A stretch of DNA of 37,024 bases from the NCBI GenBank assembly GCA_045642705.1, contig JAZUJK010000019.1:1-37024 (forward strand). The letters are read 5' to 3'. Both the position numbers and the translations under genes were made by a program. Positions 26,047 through 33,120 of this stretch are shown here, one piece after another; the stretch's first letter is position 1, and every line of letters begins with the position of its first letter. The DNA is from UBA1227 sp045642705 (GTDB taxonomy: Bacteria > Bacillota > Clostridia > Oscillospirales > Acutalibacteraceae). The notes below the pieces were generated by a model. It saw nothing but the letters and a program-made list of their open reading frames with translations. It searched no databases and had not been told where the DNA came from.

Positions 26047-27042
26047 TTATCCCTCTGGAACGTTAATTGTGATACTAAACTTCTGATTCTTATCAAGTGG
26101 GATACCATCCTTGATGCCACTGACATCAAGAGTTATTGTATTCTGTCCCACCTTGAGAGTTGTCCAATCAATAGTGCCTACACTGATTTCCTTAAGTGTA
26201 TCGAGCTTGTTGGTATCAACAGCAAGTTTAAGTTTTGCTGGAGATATCGAAATCTCTTTTGGACTCTCGAGATATGAAGCTGGTACATTTACAAGATCAA
26301 CTGTTGTTGGAAGTTCAGTTGTCTTGTAAATAGGAATTGTGATAGTGATATCGTCACCTAAGTAAGTGAGATACTTAATCTCAGCACCATATGCATCAGC
26401 AATCATGAGAGTTGTCTCAAGTGTCTCAGTCTCACGGAGATTGCCCTTAGTTGACGCTGTTGCGATTACGCTCTGAATCTTGTTAATCTCTGTCTCTGGT
26501 CCTGTGATTGTAATCTTCTCAGATGAGAGGAATGGCTCGCCTGCCATATATTCATCCGATGCGGTAAATCCAGACTCAGGCATATCGAGTTGCTTATCGA
26601 TAAGGAACTCAGCGGTCTTAGGTGTATCGAAATATACTTCAATATTGTCCATAGACTTGGATACTATCTCAAATTGAGCATCCGCATTCTTAGGAGTTGC
26701 TTTGAGTTGAAGTGAATATATACCCGGTGCGTCAACGTGTGTCGTAACAGCAACAACCTTGATATCGTCGGCTGACAATACATTGTCACCGACCATATAT
26801 CTCTTGCCCTTGACTGTTACGTCAACATATACGTCACCGACACCAAAGACATCGTAACCGAGCTGAGCTGGTACGCTGTCATCAATAGTTACTTTTACAT
26901 CCTCTACTACGCGCTCAACCTCAGGAGCCTCATTAATTGCAATTGAGATCCATACAAGGAATGCAAGCAGGAAAGATATAACAGCTAATGCCTTTTCGTT
27001 GGCGAGAATATTATTTAAAGAAAACTTCTTATTATTTTCCAT
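26047..27042 (-). CDS. cdaR: CdaR-like YbbR-domain regulator of diadenylate cyclase
   Basis: 331 residues from ATG 27042, with AGGAGGTG just upstream and 11 bases of overlap with cdaA; the longer frame lies inside cdaA. One N-terminal membrane helix (about 18-38) is followed by three YbbR-like extracellular repeats (about 50-150, 155-250 and 255-331). In Firmicutes CdaR binds CdaA and modulates c-di-AMP synthesis. The usual third member, glmM, is replaced here by the FG-GAP-like gene. Confidence 0.93.
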   Translation of the reverse strand: MENNKKFSLNNILANEKALAVISFLLAFLVWISIAINEAPEVERVVEDVKVTIDDSVPAQLGYDVFGVGDVYVDVTVKGKRYMVGDNVLSADDIKVVAVTTHVDAPGIYSLQLKATPKNADAQFEIVSKSMDNIEVYFDTPKTAEFLIDKQLDMPESGFTASDEYMAGEPFLSSEKITITGPETEINKIQSVIATASTKGNLRETETLETTLMIADAYGAEIKYLTYLGDDITITIPIYKTTELPTTVDLVNVPASYLESPKEISISPAKLKLAVDTNKLDTLKEISVGTIDWTTLKVGQNTITLDVSGIKDGIPLDKNQKFSITINVPEG

Positions 27043-27889
27043 GCTTGTCACCTCCTGGAAGTGGCATTGAGAGGAATGAGAGAAGCATCTCTCTTGCATC
27101 GCCATCAGATAGGTTCTGATGGAGCTTTCCACCCTCTACGATTGTGATGCCACCTGTCTCCTCAGAGATTACGAGTACCATAGCATCACTTTGCTCTGAC
27201 ATACCGATAGCTGCTCTATGGCGTGTGCCGAGCTGAGATGAGATATCAGTCTTAGTTGTGAGTGGAAGTATACAGCCTGCAGCATAGAGCTTGCAGTTTC
27301 TAATAATTGCTGCACCATCATGGAGTGGTGACTTAGGATAGAAGATATTTCCAATCATCTCAGAAGAGATTGTTGCGTCAACAACTGTACCCGTCTGAAC
27401 TATTTCACCGAGCGGTGTGTTCTTCTCAAATACCATGAGCGCACCAATCTTCTTGTCGCTCATGTCTGCTGCTGCGCGGCATATCTCGTTAACTACTGTA
27501 TTTACATTCTCGTTATAAGCAATAACCTTTTGGCTAGATGAACTAGCAAAGAGTGTCCTAATCGATGTAAACGCCTTGGTCGTACCCATGTTCTCGAGAA
27601 GTTTTCTAATCTCTGGAGCGAAGATTACGATAAGGATAAGAAGGATATTATCGAACAGTCTAGAGAAGAGATAAGCTGATGCCTGCATGTTAAGGAGCAA
27701 TACTACACCATATACAAGACCGAGGACGATAAGTCCCTTGGCAAATGTCAGTGCTCTTGAATCTCTAATCATTTTGAGAACAGAGAAGAATATAAATGTG
27801 ATAAGAAGGATATCGAGTGTATCAGATATCCAAGAATATGTTGAAAAGATACTTACAAGTTTTTCAAAAAATCCTGCGAAATTAATCAT
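27032..27889 (-). CDS. cdaA: Membrane diadenylate cyclase CdaA
   Basis: 285 residues. Three membrane helices lie in the first 95 residues, then the DAC domain with DGA (191-193, in SPLHDGAAII) and RHR (223-225, in GTRHRAA), plus ISEETGGI (241-248). It condenses two ATP to c-di-AMP, which controls potassium and osmolyte uptake and wall homeostasis. GGAGG precedes the ATG and the start overlaps the ispF stop by four bases (ATGA). Confidence 0.97.
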   Translation of the reverse strand: MINFAGFFEKLVSIFSTYSWISDTLDILLITFIFFSVLKMIRDSRALTFAKGLIVLGLVYGVVLLLNMQASAYLFSRLFDNILLILIVIFAPEIRKLLENMGTTKAFTSIRTLFASSSSQKVIAYNENVNTVVNEICRAAADMSDKKIGALMVFEKNTPLGEIVQTGTVVDATISSEMIGNIFYPKSPLHDGAAIIRNCKLYAAGCILPLTTKTDISSQLGTRHRAAIGMSEQSDAMVLVISEETGGITIVEGGKLHQNLSDGDAREMLLSFLSMPLPGGDKHGK

Positions 27890-28371
27890 TTATCTTCCTC
27901 CTTCCCATAAAGTAAGCAAACAGCATGCGCTGCAATGCCCTCGCCTGTTCCTGTGAAGCCCAATCCCTCTTCTGTTGTGGCTTTCACATTGATATCACCG
28001 AGAGACACATTGCAAGCGCTTGCAATATTCTCTCGCATATCGTCTATATAGCTTGCCATACGTGGACGCTGTGCTATTACGGTTGCATCAACATTGCCAA
28101 CCGTATATCCAGCCTCTTCAACGCGTCTTACTACCTCTCGCAGTAGCACCATACTGTCGGCTCCGAGGAAAGCATCATCCGTATCCGGAAATAGCTTTCC
28201 GATGTCGCCCAGTGCCGCTGCCCCCAGCAGCGCATCCGCTACTGCGTGTAGCAGTACGTCCGCGTCAGAATGTCCCAGTAGGCCTTTTTCATATGGAATT
28301 GTTACGCCGCCGATAATCAGTGATCTGTCTTCCACCAATTTATGGACGTCATATCCATGACCAATTCTCAT
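27886..28371 (-). CDS. ispF: 2-C-methyl-D-erythritol 2,4-cyclodiphosphate synthase
   Basis: 161 residues, typical. It makes MEcPP in the MEP isoprenoid pathway. The metal ligands are Asp8, His10 (GYDVHK) and His42 in GHSDADVLLHAV. TATTEEGLGFTG-like residues (KATTEEGLGFTGTGEGIAA) mark the C-terminal CDP site. The gene overlaps cdaA by four bases, so isoprenoid and c-di-AMP synthesis are translationally coupled. ispD is not adjacent. Confidence 0.97.
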   Translation of the reverse strand: MRIGHGYDVHKLVEDRSLIIGGVTIPYEKGLLGHSDADVLLHAVADALLGAAALGDIGKLFPDTDDAFLGADSMVLLREVVRRVEEAGYTVGNVDATVIAQRPRMASYIDDMRENIASACNVSLGDINVKATTEEGLGFTGTGEGIAAHAVCLLYGKEEDK

Positions 28372-28389
28372 TACTAAACCTCGCTTAAA

Positions 28390-28995
28390 TTATTCGAAAT
28401 TATATGATCCGAAAACATCAATTGAGAGGATCTTGATATCCTCAACTGGCTTGTCCTGGAAACCAACCTTGGCACAAGCAATTTTATCTACAACATCCAT
28501 GCCCTCGTAAACCTGACCAAATACTGTATGATGGTAATCGAGCCAAGGTGTACCACCGAGCTTCTCATACTGCTCTACGCACTGAGGAGGGAACTCCTCT
28601 GGCATTTCCTTCATCTGAGAGAGAAGGCTGCTATCCACTGATGCGAGCTGTACGATAAAGAACTGTGAACCATTAGTTCTAGGACCAGCGTTTGCCATAG
28701 AGAGAGCACCACGGAGATTGTGGAGTTCTGGTGAGAACTCATCCTCAAATGGAGCGCCCCAGATTGACTCACCACCGATTCCCTTACCGAGTGGGTCACC
28801 GCCCTGGATCATAAAGTCTCTAATTACTCTGTGGAAGATGATTCCGTCATAGTAGCCATTCTTGGCATGTGTTGTGAAATTCTCAACTGCCTTAGGAGCT
28901 ACCTCTGGGAAAAACTTAACCTTGATTGCTCCGTAAGTTGTATTAATAGTCGCTGTAAGATCGCCATCTTTTGGCATTGCAATTTGATCAATCAT
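28390..28995 (-). CDS. Cyclophilin-type peptidyl-prolyl isomerase
   Basis: 201 residues, cytoplasmic (no signal). Active-site motifs are FHRVIRDFMIQGGDP (about 54-68), MANAGPRTNGSQFFIV (about 99-114) and HTVFGQVYEGMDVV near 160-175. An insertion of about 30 residues (LASVDSSLLSQMKEMPEEF, about 115-145) separates the last two, as in bacterial cyclophilins of this size. It catalyses cis-trans proline isomerisation. It lies 19 bases after the DUF695/RraB-like gene. Confidence 0.96.
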   Translation of the reverse strand: MIDQIAMPKDGDLTATINTTYGAIKVKFFPEVAPKAVENFTTHAKNGYYDGIIFHRVIRDFMIQGGDPLGKGIGGESIWGAPFEDEFSPELHNLRGALSMANAGPRTNGSQFFIVQLASVDSSLLSQMKEMPEEFPPQCVEQYEKLGGTPWLDYHHTVFGQVYEGMDVVDKIACAKVGFQDKPVEDIKILSIDVFGSYNFE

Positions 28996-29014
28996 TTTAA
29001 AATCCTCACTTTTC

Positions 29015-29827
29015 TTAATCTACGATATCAGTTTCAATATTCTTGTACTCACCGTCGTGTTTTGCAGCGAGTCCGAGCAAATAGTTGTCTACCATTTCAA
29101 GCAAATCCAGATTAAATGGAATTGTCTTAACAAGAGTTAATTTATATCTTGGGAGAACCATGCCCTCTTCTGCAGGGATCTGAACGAGATCCTTATACTC
29201 AAATCCCTTAGCCATACTGTCAGAATAGAAAGCAAGCGCCATATTCTTAGAAGCGAAAATGAAATCAAATCTAACCGGGCGTGGCTTGCTACCGTCATCG
29301 CCATATGTCTTGAGTTGCTTTAGGATTCTTGCATTGTTGCTCTCCTTTAGTTGCAACTCGTTAGGATAGAGATATTTCTTGTACTGTTTTCCCTCTGGGT
29401 CAGGCACAACATCAGTCTCAACATGTCTAAATGAGCCCATGAATACCTCAGTCAACATTTTCTTGGCATACTGAGCTGAGCGCTCTGGAATGTAATACAT
29501 GAGAAAAGCTGTGCTAGATGAACCGATTACGCCCTGTCCGACAAATCTACCGCCTATATGCTCAGAGATTGTTGAGCGTACCATCGCAATGTATGACGCC
29601 TCCGACTCAGATATGAGCGTCGGCAGTTCTGGCTGTACGAAGACGTCCATCTGAACCTTGAGACAGCAGGAGTAAATTGGACTTGGAAGCATCTCCATAA
29701 ACTTCAAGTCACAAGATACAAGAGCAGGACTCTTACCGAATATTTCGCTATACTCGCAGAAGTTAGGCTCAACATCAGAAGGTCCCGTATAGCTGTTGTT
29801 GTTTACAAAATTTTTAAGAATTCCCAT
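29015..29827 (-). CDS. DUF695 / RraB-like two-domain protein
   Basis: 270 residues, no signal peptide. About 40-165 resembles DUF695. About 170-268 looks like the RraB fold: YGDDGSKPRPVRFDFIF (175-191), then a helix (AFYSDSMAKGF) and the final LAAKHDGEYKNIET. RraB in gamma-proteobacteria inhibits RNase E, but Firmicutes usually lack that enzyme, so the role here is unknown. AGAGGGA precedes the ATG. It has its own promoter (29874-29902) and opens the transcript leading to cyclophilin and ispF. The RraB link is by eye; a profile search would settle it. Confidence 0.75.
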   Translation of the reverse strand: MGILKNFVNNNSYTGPSDVEPNFCEYSEIFGKSPALVSCDLKFMEMLPSPIYSCCLKVQMDVFVQPELPTLISESEASYIAMVRSTISEHIGGRFVGQGVIGSSSTAFLMYYIPERSAQYAKKMLTEVFMGSFRHVETDVVPDPEGKQYKKYLYPNELQLKESNNARILKQLKTYGDDGSKPRPVRFDFIFASKNMALAFYSDSMAKGFEYKDLVQIPAEEGMVLPRYKLTLVKTIPFNLDLLEMVDNYLLGLAAKHDGEYKNIETDIVD

Positions 29828-29873
29828 TAATTATCCCTCTAATAGATATAATAACTCATAATATAATCAAGAT

Positions 29874-29902
29874 ATTTTACCATAGATTACGTAAAATTTC
29901 AA
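29874..29902 (-). promoter_or_regulatory. Promoter of the DUF695/RraB-like operon
   Basis: Minus strand: TTGAAA (29897-29902), a 17-base spacer ending TGG, and TAAAAT (29874-29879). TGn before the -10 makes it an extended -10. The pattern TTGAAA-17-TAAAATATC also occurs before the tRNA (30038-30066). It lies directly after the tRNA terminator and about 47 bases before the ATG. Confidence 0.75.
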
Positions 29903-29903
29903 T

Positions 29904-29930
29904 AAAAAAAGGCTCCCCTCACGGGGAGCC
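29904..29930 (-). terminator. Rho-independent terminator of tRNA-Leu
   Basis: An 8-bp perfect stem, GGCTCCCC with GGGGAGCC, with loop GTGA on the minus strand (29911-29930), followed by seven T (29904-29910). It starts only a few bases after the tRNA CCA end. A four-T run on the other side makes it weakly bidirectional. Confidence 0.92.
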
Positions 29931-29933
29931 TTT

Positions 29934-30020
29934 TGGTGCTGGTGACCGGACTTGAACCGGTACGGTATTGCTACCGAGGGATTTTAAGTCCCTTGCGTCT
30001 GCCGATTTCGCCACACCAGC
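29934..30020 (-). tRNA. tRNA-Leu (anticodon UAA)
   Basis: 87 bases including encoded CCA. The acceptor stem is GCTGGTG with CACCAGC, discriminator A. The anticodon stem AGGGA/TCCCT holds loop CTTAAAA with anticodon TAA (29984-29986). A long variable arm (CGGTA GCAA TACCG) and T arm (ACCGG TTCAAGT CCGGT) show the class II form of leucine tRNAs. Confidence 0.98.
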
Positions 30021-30037
30021 ATTTAATCAACTTGGAT

Positions 30038-30066
30038 ATTTTACCACACTTATGGTAGCTTTTCAA
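30038..30066 (-). promoter_or_regulatory. Promoter of tRNA-Leu
   Basis: Minus strand: TTGAAA (30061-30066, inside the end of the PHP gene), a 17-base spacer ending TGG, and TAAAAT (30038-30043). The predicted start is about ten bases before the tRNA 5' end. The extended -10 matches the promoter at 29874-29902. Confidence 0.75.
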
Positions 30067-30994
30067 CCAAATTTAAGTTGTATTTAATGACAAGATTCAT
30101 CATGTCATCAAAGGCATAAGTCAGTGTCTCTTTTGAGTGAGAATCAGATGCAAAAATAACCGGTGTTTTATGCTCAGATAGATACTGCAAAACACGCTGT
30201 GATGGATATGGAACTGTGGCATATCCGCGTGACATAGCACCAGTGTTAATTTCAAAGATAACTGGCGTAGCTACGAGCTTTTCGAGCGCGCGACGCTCGG
30301 CGTTTATATAGCGTGGATCCTCATCATCAACGAACAATTCACCTGTCTCTTTCAGGTGCTTTTCGTTGAGTTTGGTGATGAGATCAAAATGTGCAATTAT
30401 GTCACATTTTGTACGCTTATATAAGTCACCGACGAGCTCAAAATAGCGCTCGACAGCGGCCATTCTGTCACCACCAAAATAGTGGTCAACAGCATAGTCA
30501 AAATTGGCATAATCCATGTCCACTGAGGACCATTCTGTATCCTCTTCCCAGATAGAATGAACAGCACCGATTACATACTCATAATCAGTCAAATTATCTG
30601 TTTTAGACCAATAATCCTGCTCTATTCCGAGGCGTACTTTTATCTGATCTTTATACCTAGATTTTAGCTCTAAAATGGTCTTTTTATACTCTTTTTCACC
30701 CTCAGTACTGAGTGTCCAAGAAGGCTCAGAATCGAGATGTGAATGAGATGAAAAGCCTATCTCACCCATGCCATTTTCAATAGCAGCAAGTACGATTTCT
30801 TCAGCCGAACTACCGCCATCACAGAATGTGGAATGAGTGTGATAATTGTTGTAACTGCGTTGTTTTTCGTCATCGATTTGAATGGCAGAAGTTCCTCCTG
30901 CCATAAATCTTTTGGTACGACGAAATGCGAGTATAAAGAGCGCAATTGCATATATTATAAATATACCTATTAATATATACTTCAATGTCTGCAT
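30050..30994 (-). CDS. Membrane-anchored PHP-domain phosphoesterase
   Basis: 314 residues. One membrane helix at about 5-24 is followed by a PHP domain from about 48. Metal ligands are HTHS (52-55), GFSSHSH near 79, the Glu/His pattern IGAVHS near 141, and FASDSH near 287. The sequence is closest in feel to HisK-type histidinol-phosphatases, but no his genes are nearby and the anchor argues for another substrate. The upstream promoter leaves a leader of only about nine bases and the ribosome-binding site (GGTGAT) is weak. An alternative ATG at codon 31 would remove the helix, but has no better site. Confidence 0.9.
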   Translation of the reverse strand: MQTLKYILIGIFIIYAIALFILAFRRTKRFMAGGTSAIQIDDEKQRSYNNYHTHSTFCDGGSSAEEIVLAAIENGMGEIGFSSHSHLDSEPSWTLSTEGEKEYKKTILELKSRYKDQIKVRLGIEQDYWSKTDNLTDYEYVIGAVHSIWEEDTEWSSVDMDYANFDYAVDHYFGGDRMAAVERYFELVGDLYKRTKCDIIAHFDLITKLNEKHLKETGELFVDDEDPRYINAERRALEKLVATPVIFEINTGAMSRGYATVPYPSQRVLQYLSEHKTPVIFASDSHSKETLTYAFDDMMNLVIKYNLNLVEKLP

Positions 30995-31009
30995 AATATC
31001 ACCAGGCTT

Positions 31010-31038
31010 ATTATAAAATAAATCAGGCCCGCTGTAAA
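31010..31038 (-). promoter_or_regulatory. Promoter of the PHP gene, overlapping the ATPase terminator
   Basis: Minus strand: TTTACA (31033-31038), a 17-base spacer, and TATAAT (31010-31015). The -35 lies in the loop and 3' arm of the hairpin at 31026-31045. The predicted start is only about nine bases before the ATG at 30994. Confidence 0.7.
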
Positions 31039-31045
31039 GCGGGCC
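31026..31045 (-). terminator. Hairpin terminator after the V-ATPase operon
   Basis: An 8-bp perfect stem, GGCCCGCT with AGCGGGCC, with a 4-base loop. On the minus strand the tail is TGATTTATTTT, a weak U-tract, while on the plus strand six T follow immediately. It probably terminates the ATPase transcript inefficiently and would stop plus-strand transcripts well, though no plus-strand gene is seen. Confidence 0.65.
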
Positions 31046-31068
31046 TTTTTTATGAGAGAAATAAACTA

Positions 31069-31731
31069 TTATGCTTCTTTCTCACTGTAATGATGAGCCT
31101 CTTCAAGCATCATATCCTTAACCTTCATGAGACGTGTTGTTGTAGCACGGTCATTCTCGTCAAGTTTCATACGAATATACTTGATTGTCTCTTCATACTG
31201 AGGAATAAGAACGTGTTCAAGTGCATTTACACGACGACGTGTCTTCTCAATCTCAGCAGCCATGAGCTGGCAAGATTTCTCAACCTCAGCAAGTCTGAGC
31301 ATTAAAGGCATAATGTCTGACAATGCTTTTACAGCATCATCAAGATCACTTGATGTGAATGCATAACCGTATGAGTAAATGTCGTTAGCATCCGCTGTCT
31401 TGAATTTAGCATCATAAACAGGGATCATAACGCTCATGACATTCTTTTCAGTTATCTCAAGGCTCATCTCCTGCATTGGGAGCATAAGAGCAACATTAAG
31501 GGCCTCGTCTGACATTACGGAACGAGCAACTGCCATATGAGCATTAGCTGCCTCTATTCCCTTTTCAACCTCACGACGAAGTTCTTTGTTCTCACGAACA
31601 AGTTCAATAAACTGACGCATCAATTCGTCACGTTTATCCTTGAGAAGCTTATGACCTTTTTTAGCAGTCTTAAGCTTGTTCTTAATGTTGGTGAGCTCCA
31701 TGCGGGTAGGGTTTACATTGAGTCTAGCCAC
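31069..31731 (-). CDS. atpD: V-type ATPase subunit D
   Basis: 220 residues from a GTG at 31731, with AGGTGA 7 bases upstream. The long helical coiled-coil is typical: LNVNPTRMELTNIKNKLKTA at the start and RRRVNALEHVLIPQYEETIKYI, shown in part, near 165-190. D is the central rotor shaft inside the A3B3 head. It is the last gene of the operon, 15 bases after B. Confidence 0.96.
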   Translation of the reverse strand: MARLNVNPTRMELTNIKNKLKTAKKGHKLLKDKRDELMRQFIELVRENKELRREVEKGIEAANAHMAVARSVMSDEALNVALMLPMQEMSLEITEKNVMSVMIPVYDAKFKTADANDIYSYGYAFTSSDLDDAVKALSDIMPLMLRLAEVEKSCQLMAAEIEKTRRRVNALEHVLIPQYEETIKYIRMKLDENDRATTTRLMKVKDMMLEEAHHYSEKEA

Positions 31732-31746
31732 AAGGCTTCACCTACT

Positions 31747-33120
31747 TTACTTTTTGTCATAATACTCATCGAGGAGTGCATCAGAAATACGCTTAAGTTC
31801 GTTACGAGGAAGCAAACGAAGGAGTTCCCAACCGAGGTCGAGTGTCTCTTCGATTGATCTGTTTGTTGTATAGCCCTGAGAAACATAGCGCTTCTCGAAC
31901 TCATCTGCGAACTTAGCATAGAGAAGGTCGATATCTGTAAGAGCAGCTTCACCAAGGATTGTCATAAGTTCCTTAGCGTCCTTACCACGTGAATAAGCAG
32001 CGAAGAGCTGGTTCATTGTGTTGGAGTGGTCCTTACGTGTCTTACCTTCACCTGTACCCTTATCCTTCAAACGTGAAAGAGAAGGAAGTACGTCTACTGG
32101 TGGCTGAATGCCACGTCTATCAAGATCACGAGAAAGCATGATCTGACCCTCAGTAATGTAACCTGTAAGGTCAGGGATTGGGTGAGTCTTGTCGTCCTCA
32201 GGCATTGAAAGGATAGGAATCATTGTGATTGAACCATCCTTACCCTTCTGACGACCAGCGCGCTCGTACATAGTTGCAAGGTCAGTGTAGAGATAACCAG
32301 GATAGCCACGACGACCTGGAACTTCCTTACGAGCAGCAGATACTTCACGAAGAGCATCTGCATAGTTTGTGATATCAGTCATAATAACGAGAACGTGCAT
32401 GCCCTTGTCAAATGCGAGATACTCAGCAGCAGTAAGTGCCATCTTAGGAGTAGCAATACGCTCAACAGCTGGGTCATTTGCAAGGTTAGAGAACATGACT
32501 GTTCTGTCAAGAGCGCCTGTCTCACGGAATGATTCTACGAAGAAGTTCTGTTCCTCGAATGTGATACCGAGAGCTGCGAATACAACGGCGAACTGTTCGT
32601 CCTTACCGCGTACCTTAGCCTGACGAGCGATCTGAGCAGCAAGTTCTGCGTGTGGAAGACCTGAACCTGAGAAAATAGGAAGCTTCTGTCCACGAACAAG
32701 GGTGTTAAGTCCGTCGATAGCAGAAACGCCTGTCTGAATGAACTCAGATGGGAATGCACGTGCTGCTGGGTTCATAGGAGCACCGTTAACATCGAGTCTC
32801 TTCTCAGGGATAATTTCTGGACCGCCATCAATAGGATTGCCGAGACCGTCAAATACACGGCCAAGCATATCTGTAGAAACGCCGAGTTCCATCTGGCGAC
32901 CAGAGAAACGAACCTTAGAATCAGAAAGGTTGATACCTGTTGAGCTCTCGAAGAGCTGTACAACAGCGTTTGTACCATCAACCTCAAGTACCTTACAACG
33001 ACGAACTTCGCCGTTTGCAAGCTCGATTTCACCAAGTTCGTTATATGTAACGTCTTTTACGTCACGTACGATCATAAGAGGACCAGCAACCTCTTGTATA
33101 GTTCTATACTCTTTTGGCAT
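31747..33120 (-). CDS. atpB: V-type ATPase subunit B
   Basis: 457 residues. This is the non-catalytic nucleotide-binding head subunit. It has no Walker A lysine; the corresponding region reads SGSGLPHAELAAQIARQA (about 151-168). ARKEVPGRRGYPGYLYTDLA (about 281-300) and the start EYRTIQEVAGPL are family-typical. The ATG overlaps the A stop as TAATG, coupling A and B synthesis one to one. Confidence 0.97.
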   Translation of the reverse strand: MPKEYRTIQEVAGPLMIVRDVKDVTYNELGEIELANGEVRRCKVLEVDGTNAVVQLFESSTGINLSDSKVRFSGRQMELGVSTDMLGRVFDGLGNPIDGGPEIIPEKRLDVNGAPMNPAARAFPSEFIQTGVSAIDGLNTLVRGQKLPIFSGSGLPHAELAAQIARQAKVRGKDEQFAVVFAALGITFEEQNFFVESFRETGALDRTVMFSNLANDPAVERIATPKMALTAAEYLAFDKGMHVLVIMTDITNYADALREVSAARKEVPGRRGYPGYLYTDLATMYERAGRQKGKDGSITMIPILSMPEDDKTHPIPDLTGYITEGQIMLSRDLDRRGIQPPVDVLPSLSRLKDKGTGEGKTRKDHSNTMNQLFAAYSRGKDAKELMTILGEAALTDIDLLYAKFADEFEKRYVSQGYTTNRSIEETLDLGWELLRLLPRNELKRISDALLDEYYDKK

